Positions 13,701-28,700 of a stretch of DNA of 64,000 nt are shown here, in pieces. Location of the stretch: the NCBI GenBank assembly GCA_032622095.1, contig CP136061.1, forward strand, positions 54,079,762-54,143,761, in the 5' to 3' direction. The DNA is from Siphonodentalium dalli (lineage: Eukaryota > Mollusca > Scaphopoda > Gadilida > Siphonodentaliidae). The notes below the pieces were generated by a model that searched no databases, had not been told where the DNA came from, and saw only the letters and a list, made by a program, of their open reading frames with translations. Position numbers and translations under genes: made by a program. The stretch's first letter is position 1; each line of letters opens with the position of its first letter.

Positions 13701-16700
13701 AGGAATTCCCAAAAATGAAAATAGCAGGGTGAGCCAGGTGTTTACCTCCCCACATTCATTTGAAAGTGGTCGCATCCGACTAGTAAGCCGAGTATCCATT
13801 ACTTTCGCGCACGTGTTTGTTAGGATTATCTCATTATCAGGGGGACGCACCATGTTCTTCCAGAATACACATTTCCCCTCCCCGCATGCCTTTAAAAGTG
13901 GACCCATCGGTTTCCGATTAAGCTGTGTATCCATGACGTTTGCGCACGTTTTCATCAGGATTTTCTCATTATTAGGGGGACGCACCACGTGCTTACCGGA
14001 ATTTTTTACTGTGGCAGTGTGGGGCTCCATTTAGGCACCAGATATTTTCGTTTTAATGATCTCAATAAAACACTCAATACTGCCATAATCCAACAATTTT
14101 ATGAGAGGTTTATAAAATATTTGGATCATTGAAAGTGTATAGTTGGGAATCTTAGTCTATAATTAAAAATGGAAGTAGAATAAAATATCGGGGCCTCTTT
14201 ACGCACTGTCTTTAGGGAATTTCTGTAAAAATTGTTGTTGTTTCCCCGTGAGAATTTAAACATGGCGGACACTTTTTGTCAAAAAAAAAAAAATATATAA
14301 TCTTGCGGAGAAGAAAAAGCTTGCCGAGTTATGTATAAAATATAAAAATTTCACGTCCTCACTGTTAACTTTATAAACATTTGCTGGAAATCCCCCCCTG
14401 CACTATTATTTGGGTCTGCACGTTTATTAATTTTCAATGAAAGTTCCCCCCTGCACAATTATTTGGGTCTGCACGTTTATTTGGAGCCCGAGAGTAGGCC
14501 TACATACCAAATTTGAGTCGGATTGGTCAAGCAGTTTTCGAGTCTATAACACACATACCGGTACATACATACACACATACAGACAGAAGTTCCAAAATAA
14601 CTAATAGATTAGGTTATATATATATGTATGCAGAAAAATAAAAGTAGTTTTTACAACATATTGGGTCTCATTACTTTATCAATGGTACAGTGCAATGTAC
14701 CACATAATCATAGGCTTTAAACAATTTATTTTATGTTAATTTTTGTTACACAACTTAATTTGTTTTGCACAACTTACATTCAAAGAAAATTAGAGGAGGT
14801 GAATCATGTTGCCCAAACAGCGACATACATCTTCCCTAGAAACTCTGCATGTCTGGGTTGCCTATCGTTTGAATATGCACCACCAGAAACATGGTTCCCA
14901 GCTTTTTCATCATCCCATTCAATTGTCTAATAAAAAAAAAACATGCATGTGATTACTACTGAATTAGTAGCATAAGATGTTTATGACGCATATTCAAATT
15001 AATGGAGTAATGATAAATTTGTATATCTTTTCAGGGTAGTGGAAATTTGGATGCCATACAGATTATAAAGAAGCTTGGAGGCAAACTACAGGATTCTTAT
15101 CTTGATGAAGGTTTGCTTTGTTTTAAACTTGACTTGATATTCATAGTTGGTTGCATGTACCCAGTGACCACAGGCCCCATCCCACAGTCCATAGCGAACA
15201 ACCTGAGGTCATTGTGTTGTGTCAGTCAATAATCTTCCATTGAATTCTTTAAACACTGGACTAATGTTGGTGCTATGCTTCCTTGTGTGATTTTGGGTTC
15301 AAATTTCTCCAAATAGAAGGGCCCCTTGGTCAATGGGCAGATCACTCCATAAAAAGAGAAAACTTTGAATAACTTTCTTTCCAAATCGAGTTGTGGTGGG
15401 ACATTTATACCACCACTGGATCTTGGCATAAAGTCTGCTATAGAAAGATATATACACGGGGCTTCAACGTAAAACAGCATTATCCCAACCGATTATACTT
15501 GCTGGCTTACTTCGAAGGAAACTTGGACTATTTGTGGACAATATGGGAAATTTCTTAAGTTTCTCTAGTTTGAAATAGGAAGTCTTGGAAATTTATGTTT
15601 AAAGTGGGTAATATATTTAACTAATTCATAATGAAGTTATTGTTTATCTTTGTAGGATTTCTCTTGAATAAGAAGATTGGGATTAATCAGCCTAAAAGAA
15701 TAGAGAAAGCTAAGATTCTTGTGGCAAACACACCTATGGATGCTGATAAAATAAAGGTAATTATTATCTTGGCAAACACGCTAACATAAATACCTTCGAT
15801 TTAATTATTAGCTCAACTTGACTTAAGTTGAAGGGATATGGCTTGTCTGACCCTACAATTTATAAATATGTAATTTGGGGTTAGGGGTATAAAAACATAC
15901 CTACGCAGCATATTTCTGGCTTAATTTTCTGTGTTTATAGAATTTCTAATGTTCAGTGCTTATAGAATTACTAAGAATTTATAGAATAAACTTTATAAAA
16001 AAAAATTTAAGCCTAAATTTATAGAATTAAATTGTTTAAAGCATCAGTTATTTTTATTATATTATAATATAAATTACTAACTTACATATATATATATATG
16101 AATTAAACATAGTTAAAACTATAAATTCATTAATCATTTATTGATATGTGTGTTATATTAATATTAATTAAAATGTGTTATAATTCATATATATATAACA
16201 TATCAATTGAAATTATTAGTAATTCTATAAATTCTCAGAAATTATTATTAATTCTATAAACACAGAAGATTAACTGAGACTTTAAACAATTCTATTCTAT
16301 AAATTATATTTATAACACATATATTTATAACACATAAATATAATTTAATTTGTTCAATCATCTGCTACAATTGAGCGTAGTTCAGACGATTTTTTCTATG
16401 GAGTTGTTTGGTCGATTTGCTTCAGGTTTTCGGCATTGTTAGTAGAATGCTACATTCCCCCAGTTGGTGTAGCGCCCGATTACTAACTTATAAGTTTCAC
16501 GCACCAGAACAAGTACATAATATGTCTTTAAACATAGTTGTTAACTTTTGTCATGGCCTTTATTGTTGGGGACTTGTATCCATTGTCCATAAGTTAATGT
16601 CAACAAGCGTTAACTCTTCCATGACTGAAGCTTCCTGACTTTTTTGCGATAACCCTGTGCCAATGCATTTACTTATATATGGGACCCTCGCATATATAAG

Positions 16701-19700
16701 AGAATACATTGGCCTAACAATATTTACGTTGACCTTGTGAGCCAGTGCATTCTCTTTAATATATATGAGAAGCTCCCTATGGGAGACTCGAATATATAAG
16801 AGGATGCACAGGTATAGGATCTTTAATGCTGCACCCGTGCACCTCTTGTCATGAAAGGGTTATGAGAACCTAATCTTGCAAAAAAAACTTTATTTTTAAT
16901 ATTTACTTTTCCTATGAATTTATTTTCTCGCAATTGTGCAAATTTGAAGGGCCGATTAACATCTAGATGTCAGCCACACATTTGTTCAATCATCTGTTAA
17001 AATTGTGACCGCCAGACCTCCTTTGGCACACCCTACATAATTTATATAGCTTTCAAACTTAACACAGTTAATCACATATCTTTGGCATGTGAGCTGGTCA
17101 TTTATAGCTATTAAAAACAAATATTTTTTGACACTGTATGTTTTGCTCCTAGGTTGTCTTTAGTAAACCAGAAAAACTGTAAGTTAGTATTGTGATATAG
17201 TACACACTCATTGGTTAATAGTTAAAGTTGATTCTCTTCAGTATAAAAATTGATATACTTTTTCAATAAAATAGAGCAATGCTTGAACTCAAGGTCTTCG
17301 CAGTGGATACATGTGAAAAACCATAATACAGTGAAACCTGCTTTGAGCGACCACTGCCAAGAGCGACCACCTCGCTTTATCGACCGCATTGGCTTTGTAC
17401 GGACTGGTTTTACTATATAAATGACCTGCCGTGAGCGACCACCTGTCATACGCGACCAGCGGGCGGTGAATTGTGGCAAAAATGACAAAATTTACCCGTT
17501 ATGAACGACCACCAGACATGAAAAATATTTCTTTAACCAGTGCTTTTCCGACATTAACACCCATTGTGAGCCCCAGATGCTTCAGCAGGATGCATTTCTT
17601 TGATTAAAATTATTTGCAATCAGTTGCTTCATCAGAGACAATGATTTGGGGATTCCCCACTGGGACATGTGACTAAGCGGAATTCCCAGCAGGGGATATA
17701 ACATTGGTTAATTTTAATCCAAAAGTAGTATTTGGGAACGTGGATTATAAAAACTTCATCACTCTTATTATTTTTGACATGAATGTTGACGATGTGTTTG
17801 ACCTAACTAATAATATATGATGAAATACAAAAAAGATCCTATATTCCATAGTAGCATAAAATTGAGACTGCTTGGCTGTACTGTTGTTTTAGCGATAGGC
17901 CTATCATTAATCCAGTTGCTGTCTAATTGTGGCGAAGCATGAAAACGCTTAGGGCAAAGTGCCAAACTTACTCAACGCGGGGATTTAATGTCTGCACCCC
18001 AAGCGTACAGCATAAAGGAACCTTTGTTTAATAAATACAAGAGTTTGCGTCCTCCCGCTATGTCTCATTGAAAGAACCATCAACAAGCTGACAATGGGCA
18101 TGCTTTCCAAGTTTTTATAATGCTCATTCCCGGGCTTCATATTAAATTAAAATCATTCCATGTTACATCATCAAGTACTAGTAGAAGTTTGCAGACACTA
18201 CGCAATGAACTATGTCGCAACAATTGAAATATCAAAGAGATATTCCATAGTCATGAATGGAGGTCAATCATGCACGTGTCCAGAATCATTACAGGTCACG
18301 GGTCAAGGACACCCACTGTTTATGAAATAAAGACATTGAGTGACGACTGATGTACGTTTATTCCCTTCAAGTTATCATGTTGGGAGTTGATTTGCGTCCC
18401 GTCAATTTGTCTTGTTCTTCCTTCTGTCATGACTCACGTGTCCGATGTGTTCTCTGATCGGCTGTTCTACTGCATTATTTAACATGCATTTACTTGTATA
18501 AATCTCTTTTTTTGTTGCTTACTAATATTAATTTAAAGTATACTTAATTAAAAAAAAGATTAAACATATAATCACAATCATTTTCAACCAGTTTGTGTCT
18601 AAAAATAATTCACTTGCTCAGACATCTAACACTGATGATAGATGTCAGTTCAGTCGAAATTGGAACAAACCTGTCGTCGGCGACCACCTGTCATTAACGA
18701 CCATTTTGTGTTGGCAAAATGGGTGGTCTCATTACAGATTTCACTGAACTCTGTAAAATCATCATTAATACCAAGAAGAACGTGAACACATAGTTCTTAG
18801 CTCAACTTAACAAAGTCAAGTTTGAGCTATTGCCATGGGTTAGTGTCCGTTGTCTCTCAACAAATTCCTTCAGCGCCCTCTGCAGGCCACATCCCTCATC
18901 TGATCGTCTTTAATTTCATATGGATCTTTGGATTGACCTTGGAGCCAACATATTTTTCCGAAATTCATTAATAATCATGACCGCCAGCAGCCCATACTTT
19001 TATTTTGTATTATTTTTTGAAAATGTGCTGTCATGTTTAGGATCACATCGGATACATCCAGATGGGAGCTGTTGAATTTGAATTATTTTCAATTAAAAAC
19101 ATGGCCGCCTGCAGCCATCTTGGATTTTACTCTTTGCATGACTAAATCTTTCGTCACACCCCAAAGGCCACATCCCTCATCCGATTGTTGCATATCGATT
19201 AAACTGATGCTTGCTGATGTTCATTTCATTGACCTTAATACGATATCCATTTCCAGATCTTTGGTTCTAAAGTGAAAGTTGATGCAGTATCTAAAGTAGC
19301 TGAACTGGAGTTGGCGGAGAAAGAAAAGATGAAGTCTAAAGTGAACAAAATTCTGAAACACGACTGTTCCGTATTCATAAACAGGTAATGGAAGTTAAAA
19401 CATATGAGTTGTTTTAGATAGATACAATTTCATTTATGAAGCAGGCTTTACATAGTAATGTTGGTGGTTGTACCCTAAATATGATTAGTTTGTCACATTG
19501 TTATGCAAATTCCATTGTTATGCAAATATAAGTTATAACCAATGCATGTGCATGTAAACGGGTATATAGTAAACTCAAATAAGGATTAACTGTCATGTGG
19601 ACTGTTTATATGGAGATGTAACCGTGAGGTAAGTGGTCATAACTTGTGTAAAACCCAAATGGTTTTACATACAAGTTATGACCACTTACCTCACGGTTAC

Positions 19701-22700
19701 ATCTCCATAAAAACAGTCCACATGACAGTTAATCGTTATATTTATATACATTTAGAGAAAATGGCACTTTTGTAAATGTATTTAAATCGAAAAGTCTATC
19801 GTGACAAAACCAGCCCAAGATATACCATAGCACCCTTGGCAAAAGTTAACAGGAACAATTTCTCTTTATATTGAAACCCGATGATTTATTAAGTCAATCC
19901 TGCACCCAAAACATTATGCGTTCGTCTTTCCCAAACCTATGACGCGACGATGTAATTATGAGCCTGGTGTTATGAGCTGCTGCGCGTTCACTGAGAAATA
20001 ACTGCAACTAGCCACGTGGGCGCCGACCAATCAGAATGCTGGATTTAGTGATAATCACACTTAGTATGTAAATATATAACATTGCTTTGTGCTATTCTAA
20101 TAAAATAAAACTTCAAACAAAATAAAAGTGTTCATTGCTGGTTTAACTTCAACAAATGTTCCTGGGATCGTTTTGTACACCGTCTACTCAAGGGACTGGC
20201 CGACTCCCAACTGGGATCGCATTGTTTCTGATAAGTCATTATGGCAAATTGGTAATTCGTACCATTTACTTTTTCCTGTTTCGTATGGAATGGTGTTTGT
20301 TTCATTGTGTCTCGGAACTTGTCCCCAAGATATAATTGATTGTTTTGACTATGTTGTCTCTTTGATTCCATTGGTGATCGCTTTGATCGTCTGTGACACA
20401 CAATCATTGAGTATGCACATACCAATACGTCTACGGGTTAAAAATACAGGTTAAAAATAACACTCCAGTGTATATAACCTTTGATGCTATGACTTCTAAG
20501 ACGATCGTTGTTATCCCAACCCTTTCTGTGCTGCATTTTAATCATTAAGTAAATTTAACCAAGATCACAACCACAACTGTTTGCTCACTACTATTCAATT
20601 TCGGGCTCATGCAAGAGCTATTGTGCACCTCTAGTATAGACCTTTGTAATTCCATGTCTGTCAATTCAAATATTTTGCATAATACATGTGCATTTTGATG
20701 TCCTGTATAGGGATAGACCAGCAAAAGAGTAAAGGTATGGTTTGTTTGATTTAAGAAATAGCTGTGTTTCAGTTCATACAAACATTGATGCAATATTTTA
20801 GTAACCTGATACATTGACACTGATGAGCATAACCCCATCCAAACATACCATTGGGGGCATTTGCCACACTTGACATTGTGTTTGTTACAATCTTTATTTC
20901 TGAGACCAACAAGGGAATTTCAAATTCAGCGTGCGGTCAGATTACAATCATAATAAAAAGGAGGGGGATTACTGGATTGGACCTCTGCTATCCATCTGGG
21001 CATATACCTTAGAAATCCATTATCAGATCTTAATTAAATTTGGTTTGAAGATTTGCCACCAGGAGTCCTATCAAAAGAGGGTCCAATTACATTTGCACTT
21101 TTATACTCCCACAAATGTATAAAATGAGCCACCCATTATCTTTTGATGTATAAGCTCTTAACAAATGCTAGTACTCATTGCTTTCATACATGATCACCAC
21201 AGAGGCGGTTACTTTTTCCTATTATAATATTGTTTTTGTTTTGACACACAGTTGACTCACATTCGAAGCAAACATTTGGTACAAACCGCACATTTATGCA
21301 ACGTTTCTTGGTTCTTTCCTACATGAATATCGTAGAGATGGCTAATTTTTTTAAACATTTTATTTTGACAGACAGCTGATATACAACTACCCAGAACAAC
21401 TGTTTGCTGATGCCGGTGTTATGGCTATTGAACATGCAGATTTTGAAGGTGTAGAGAGACTTGCCCTCGTAACAGGTATATCCTACACATCTACTATATA
21501 TTTTGGGACTTCTGTTTGTTTGTCTGTTAGCTATGGCCGGGAAAACTGCCGGACGGATTGAGCCCAAACTTCCTATCTAAGGGTAAAATCTCAGATGGAG
21601 TGTCATCGCACCGTTTTTTCTGAGAACGTCGGCACTCATTCTCCAATCCCCCGCCACCGAAATGACAATTCATGAGTTAATCGCGTGATAGTTAAAGAGC
21701 GTTCGTATCTGCAGTGTCGTTGATAAAGAGCGTGTATGTGTCCAGACATGAGCGTGTTGTGTCTGTGTACAGACATGAGCGTGTTGTGTGATGTTCGCAC
21801 TTCGGAGTTCCTGAGAATGGGGGAGATTTTCATCGTGTCAGTTTTTCCGCCCGAGGTGACCTTCACCTTGAATCGGGTACCCACAAATGATCTAATATAT
21901 ATTTTGGGACTTCTGTCTGTTTGTTTGTCTGTTAGCTATGGCCGGGAAACTGCTGGACGGATTTCGACGAAATTTGATACCTAGGGAAAATTTTGTCCGG
22001 GGAGTGTTTTGGACGGGTCAAATAGTGACTCCGACCTGACCTTGACCTTCAAAATGGTCAATTCAAGGTCAAAGCCCGGACGAAGTCGGGTCACCTGCTA
22101 GTTAAATATAATTTTGCATCTTGCTTATAAGATGGATTTGAATCAGTTTGGTTTCATCCCTGAGAATTTAGAAAAAATAGCACAGTAAACATTTTGCCTA
22201 ATTTTGCTGATTAACAGTTTACATGCAGATTACGAAGGCGTAGAGAGACTTGCCCTCGTAACAGGTATATCCTACACATTAAATATTATTTTGCGTCTTG
22301 CATGTAAGATGGATTTGAATCAGTTTGGTTACATCCCTGAGAATAATGAAAAAATAGCCCAGTAATAATTTTGCATAGGCAGAGATATTGGCTTCAATTC
22401 CATTTAAATCAGTTTATAAAATGGCCATTTCTAATAAATGAGAACTTCAAAATTGCGACATTCTAGTTTGTTTCAATTGGATTCCTTAGTAATTGCGACA
22501 TGAATTTAAGAATACCTTGCTTACAAAAAAATCAGCTGTTAGTATTTTATCTACATGTCAATACAGATATATCTTATCAGTACAGAGAATTTATCTGGTC
22601 AAGATCGCTGGATCAAATGATTGTAGTTTGATCTGACATTGTCCATGTTAACCCTTTCATGACGGGAGCTGTGCTGGTGCAGCATTAAAGATCCCATGCC

Positions 22701-25700
22701 AGTGCATTATCTTAAATATGCGAGTCTCCCATAGGGTGCCTCACATATATAAGAGAATGATCTGCTTACAAGATCAGGGTAAATATTGTTAGGCCAATGC
22801 ATTCTCTTATATATGTGAGGCTCCCTGTGGGAGACCTGCATATATAAGGGAATGCATTGGCACAGGGTTTTCGCAAAAAATCAGGAAGCTCCCGTCATGG
22901 AAGGGTTAAGCGTTCAGTTGGATTCATGCTGTGTTGATATGTTACAGGTGCGGAGATTGCTTCAACATTTGATTCCCCTGACCATGTTAAGCTAGGTTAC
23001 TGTGATCTTATAGAGGAAGTGATGATAGGCGAGGACAAACTCCTCAAATTCTCAGGTAAGCTAAATTAAACCAACCTATCAAATGAAACAAAGGGCGCAA
23101 TTTCTCATACTAACCCTTTTTACACTAAATGGATTTTCACACTCAGTTATAATATCATACATTGGCATTATTCATTTGGACGACAGATAATACAAGTAAA
23201 AAAGGAGTCCTATTTATTGCAGGAAATGTTCAGATAATAAGTTCAACAAATGACATTTATAAAAAAAGTGATGCAATGTTTACATTGACAAAATTCACTA
23301 TAACTAGTTAGTCATGCAGTACATTCAATAACACTGTCAGTGAAGTATCCAGAGATTTTTTGGGGACACCTGTTTTTGGGCAATGATATGCCAAAGGCAT
23401 ATCCCGAAAACCTGAGCGAGCAAGGTTCGGGAGGGGGTATCCCCCTGCTGATGGTGGGGGTCTGGGGGTTCTCCCCCTGGAAATTTTTTGAAAATCCAAT
23501 GTATTGAGAGCTAATCTAGGGCTCTCGGAGTCGGTATTTTGAATTTAACTGAGAGGTCAATTTGACCAAGTTTCTCAAGCTTAACTTTTGAAATTTTTAT
23601 ATATGTATGGATAGGAAATACTTATAAGTTATTGTCAGATATCTTTTGGTTCAATGGATTATGCTTATCCTGCTTGAAATGAGACCGTTATCACTCTAAT
23701 TCATATAATAGGCTATTATCTAAAATTCAAGTGAGAGACACATACATAATATACTGGTAGTACAGAAATAATGTCTATTAAGTTGGTAATTAATCTATGT
23801 TAATTATTCATTTGGTATTATGAGATCCCACATGATAACCATGTTGATTTGATCAAATTGTCACTGTTCCTGTACTGTATTGTGTAATTTCACTTGAATT
23901 TGATTGAAATACTGAAGTCTGAACGCTGAATGATAACATGAACATGAACTAAAACTATTTGAAGTTTTCACAGATGAAAGCCAAACATACTTTACAGTAT
24001 GATACCAAATCTTAAACTTAAATCTTTTTGTAAACTTACAATATATAAATATATATATATCTTGTTATGATGTGAATTTGGACCTGAATTAAAAAAAATA
24101 AAAATAAAAAAAAATTATTTTGTGGGCGCCTGGAGTTTGGGCGCCTAAACCGGTAAACGATATTAAAAACGGTCTGGATATGTCCCTGACTGTTATCTCT
24201 TAATCTAACTGCAGTGTAGCCAGTTTCCGAACACAAAACGAAAAATAGATTAATAATACTCTTAGTTGACAATATACAATAAGCAATGACATTTATCCGC
24301 TGGTAGATTTATGATTGCATGCGAGGCCAGCAGGCCATGACATAATGTGAAATATGAATGGAGAATGAGTTACATCCTAATTATGTCAATTGTCCAAGGA
24401 GTTATCTGCATCTACCCTTTTAACTCTTTCACAACGACTGCCAGTTTTAGCGGGCACACATAATTTACTTTTACCATGGCAGCAGGTAAAGTGGGCAGAG
24501 CGTAATTTTTCAGGAATAATACAATATTTCCAGGGATAAACAAACTATGTTATTTATTAGCGACTTTGATATCCTTTGGGTGATATAAATGAACCAATTG
24601 GTAAAACATTTGAAACCATGCAGGATGTCATCACAACTACATATTATACACCACACATGCAAGAAATTGATCAACATGTACATGTAGTTGTGGGACACAT
24701 TGTTATGCAAAGTTGCTATTCAATATATCCCAGATACAGGTGATACAACTAGTGTTTATTTGGGTTAGAATGTCCCTTCTCAGTTCTCACCTAAACACAC
24801 CTGAGATAATATTTTGAGGTGATGTCGCCAACTGGTATATAACACAAATTGAAGGACACTTACTAACGATAAAAACATGGGAGTTTTCCGTGTCCGACAT
24901 CACTTTCAATATAGTATTGAAGCATTACATCAGGGGAATTTTTTTTTTACTTAGGCAAGCTGTAAATCCCGGGTTCTTGGATATCTGTATATTCAGTGAT
25001 GAAAGTGTTAAGTGCGTATTCCATATTATTACCAATGAAGTTTATATTTCCTGGCACCAGGATCTGCAATTTTTGACATTTCTATTGTAGGTGTGAAATT
25101 AGGTGAAGCATGTACGATCGTAATACGAGGGGCCACCAAACAGATTCTCGACGAAGCTGAACGATCCCTGCATGATGCGCTGTGTGTCCTGTCTCAAACT
25201 GTTAAGGAAACCAGAACTGTCTTCGGAGGAGGTATCTATCCGCTTATACTCTGTAGAATCTAGGTATTCCTACACAGATGTGTCATTCAATTGCTGGAAA
25301 CTAGATCAGTTCTATGCCAGAGATGTTGCACAAACCTTGTCCTTTGCATAGGAAAAGTGTAATTTTATACGTCCATTTGAAAAAAACGGTTGTATTATGT
25401 AAATGGGTTGTTCGTCCGTTGTCCGTCCGTCATCCGTCCGCTTTTGGTTTCCGGATGATAACTTTAGATTGAATTGAGTGAACTGAACCAAATTTGGTAT
25501 GTTAGTTTACCACACCAAAATACAGATCAAGTTCGAATATGGGTTTGGTCCGCATGATTTTAACTGAGTTATGCCCCTTTTTCAACTTCGATTTTACCTG
25601 ATATGCGGTTTCCATGTTATTGTGTTTTATTTTTGTTATTATTTCATTTTAAGTCAAAGGTTTCAAACAAATGAATTAAACCTTGCCCCACTCTACTCCA

Positions 25701-28700
25701 GAAACGGGCGTATTATGCCACACCCCGACGGCGTGCTCTTGTTCAAAGTGTTTCATTCTCCATGACTCCATACATTTATGAGTCCAAGGAAGCTAACTAA
25801 GAATTCTTGACAGTGGCAAACCAGAGTGCAGGATAAAAATAAATAGTTCTTTGGTTCTTCGATACCTGTTTGAAACTTTACTTGTTCTAATATTTCATAG
25901 ATGCTTTAGAATGAGAATACATTTACTGTTTTTCACATTTTGTTTATGAACTGCAGCGAATTAGTGCTGAAAAAAGTTCTGAGTCGTACTGATTTCATTT
26001 AGGCCAATTGCCATTGTCGCTAGTTATTGCATATCAAATTGTGTCATGAAAATAGTGGTAACATAATAACTATACTGCCCTAATAAACCTACGTTTAGTG
26101 AGTGGTGGATATATAATATTTTGGCATCGGGCATTTACTTTCTAGCTATGGATGATGCTATTTGTGCAGACCATGTTGTCAGATATTCTTTTTTCACCAT
26201 TTCATTGGACTAATAAAATTTGCCAGCAGCAGCCAACATTGTAATTTAGAGTTATTGTCCATGCATTACACATACTTAAAAACATGTGTAAAATAATAGA
26301 GAGCTTATAGAAGGACTGCCTTGGAAAGTTTTATTAGCTCATTCTTGAATTTCAGTCATTCTCCAAATTAAGTTGCCAGGGCAACCATAAATTATGTAGT
26401 AAACATACATTTTGTACCTCTTTATAACTCTCATTGGATTCACTGGTTACTGACAAAACAGATTGTTGTAAGTGTAATTCTTAATTTGCTGCCTCTATGC
26501 AAAAACATAAAATCTCTTACATCCAGATGGATTCTGAAACAAAAATTTAAATTGTTGGCTACAGGCTTGAAACTTATATTCACAATGTTACGTCGAAAAA
26601 AGATTATAATTTTAACTTAGGATCAAACAAAATTCTATTCTAAATTTGACCAAGATGGATTTTCTAGCAATTTTAACCACTGGGTTTGGCAAAATTGAGC
26701 TACATCTATTATCGCGATCAAACATTATAACCATCTGCCCCATCTTGGTTGTCTTTTAGTTGGTTCCTTAAGCTTCAAATTCACCGCTTAAAGGGGTACT
26801 TTACACTAAATCCGGTCATGTATGGGACAATCTCCTTTTAAACTAAACAGATTATATGCAACAAATGAATGAATTTGAGATATGGGTGATGCTAAGTACA
26901 CTTGTTTGCTCTATGGACGATGCAAACAACATGGTAATTATAATGAAAATGATTTTATGACTCCAGCCATAAAATCATTTTCATTATAATTACAATGTTT
27001 TTAGCATTGTTCTTAGAGCACACGAGTGTAGTTTGCACTAATCCATGGCTCAAATTCTTTCATTTGTTGCATATATTATGTTTAGTATAAAAGTAGATGG
27101 ACCCATAAATGGCCGGATTTAGTGTACAGTACCCCTTTAAATTTCCGGTTGAGAATGCAGTTTGGCTATGCTGTAATCATGTTTTAAAACGTTTTGTTTT
27201 CTCGAAATAAAAAATAAAATCCTCTCTCTCTCTTGTCCTTATCTTTCATTTCATAAATGAAACTGATCACTCGCTTATATAATCTTACTGGAGTGTTACA
27301 TTTTACAGGATGTTCCGAGATGCTAATGGCAAATGCAGTATCAAATCTCGCACAGATAACAGCAGGCAAGGAGGCCATTGCTATGGAAGCATTCTCTAAA
27401 GCACTGAGAGCTGTATGTATTTCTGGAAATAATTAAAACCACTCGTAACTTTTATTATACTAAATTATAACCCTGAAAAACAATGTTGGAAATTAGGTCT
27501 GAACACTGCTGAACATGCATTTTTAGTAGATTGATCAAAAATATTATGTGAGCTAATTAACTAGTTTTAGCACAAGTTCGTTGGAATGTGATGGTACAAT
27601 GACAAACATAGATTTGAGTTATACCACACGGCACACGACAGACGAGTTCAATAACTAGTTAACCAGTGCACACCACTGCATCATTCTATGTTTATTACAC
27701 ACCTGGAGACAGTAGCTTGCAGACCACTAACATCGATGCTGGTACTTCTTTATTTAATTGAACAAATTAGTTATTTAGATAGAGTATACCTCATTATGAA
27801 GACCTTTTCCATTAGAGTTGATGTTCTCAGGAACCATGTCAATGTATCGATTGGTGTTGCCCTCGGCAAGACGGATTCTTTCATTGTACGTCTTAAAATC
27901 TTCTGCCTGTTGATGTATATCGCAAAAATAAAGCCATGGGTGTGCAATAAATTTGATTACATTACTGCATTCAACCAGATAAGATTATACAGCCCTCACA
28001 ATTTGTGACCCAAGCAGTAATGTCATAGCCAAATGTTGCAATTAAACAGGGATGAGCCTTCAGATATTAATTCCTGTAGCATTTCCCACAACGGCAGTAT
28101 GGTGCTGTAGCGCAAACATAGAATTGACATGGCTGCTTATATAGCTAATCACCTTTGTTCCCCATGCCTCTTTAAGTGCATACGGATCTTCTGAAATGAT
28201 GTACTGTCAGACAATTGGTGTGTATTTAATAGAACATGTAGTCCAAAGCGTCAATTTATTATGATATGAAATGAGTCGTTAACTCCTTTATAGACATGGA
28301 TTCTTTATTCAGGAGCCTTTGATCCTTCTAGGGATCTTTCACAAGTTCATATGATTATTAAGAATTGGCTACCAATTGATCTATTGCATCTGACATTTAA
28401 CTCATATAATATAATATATTTACATCAATCCAGGCGGTCATATTTATTAAATCATTGCCTGCCATAATGTGTATATATATATGCTTTATGAGTTTTCTCT
28501 TTCTGTTTTCCCATATTCACAGTTTCAGTGAACGAAAAACCATGTAGATATTTTAAATAACTTTTAGACCAAGACATAAAAATTACTGTCCAAGAACAAC
28601 CATTAAAATCTCTTAAAATTTCTAACCGAAAATACTTGGTAACTTGGTAAATAATTACATTTCGTAAAACTGTATTTGAGCTTCATTGTCATTGACACTT

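Noticed and set aside
13644-14034. Paired 125- and 128-codon ORFs on opposite strands
   Set aside because: They lie in a duplicated block within a TIR element; simultaneous opening of both strands reflects composition, not coding.
20128-20454. 108-codon ORF with hydrophobic stretches as a small membrane protein
   Set aside because: It begins at the edge of a repeat, is fully overlapped by a - strand frame, and shows no family resemblance or splice sites.
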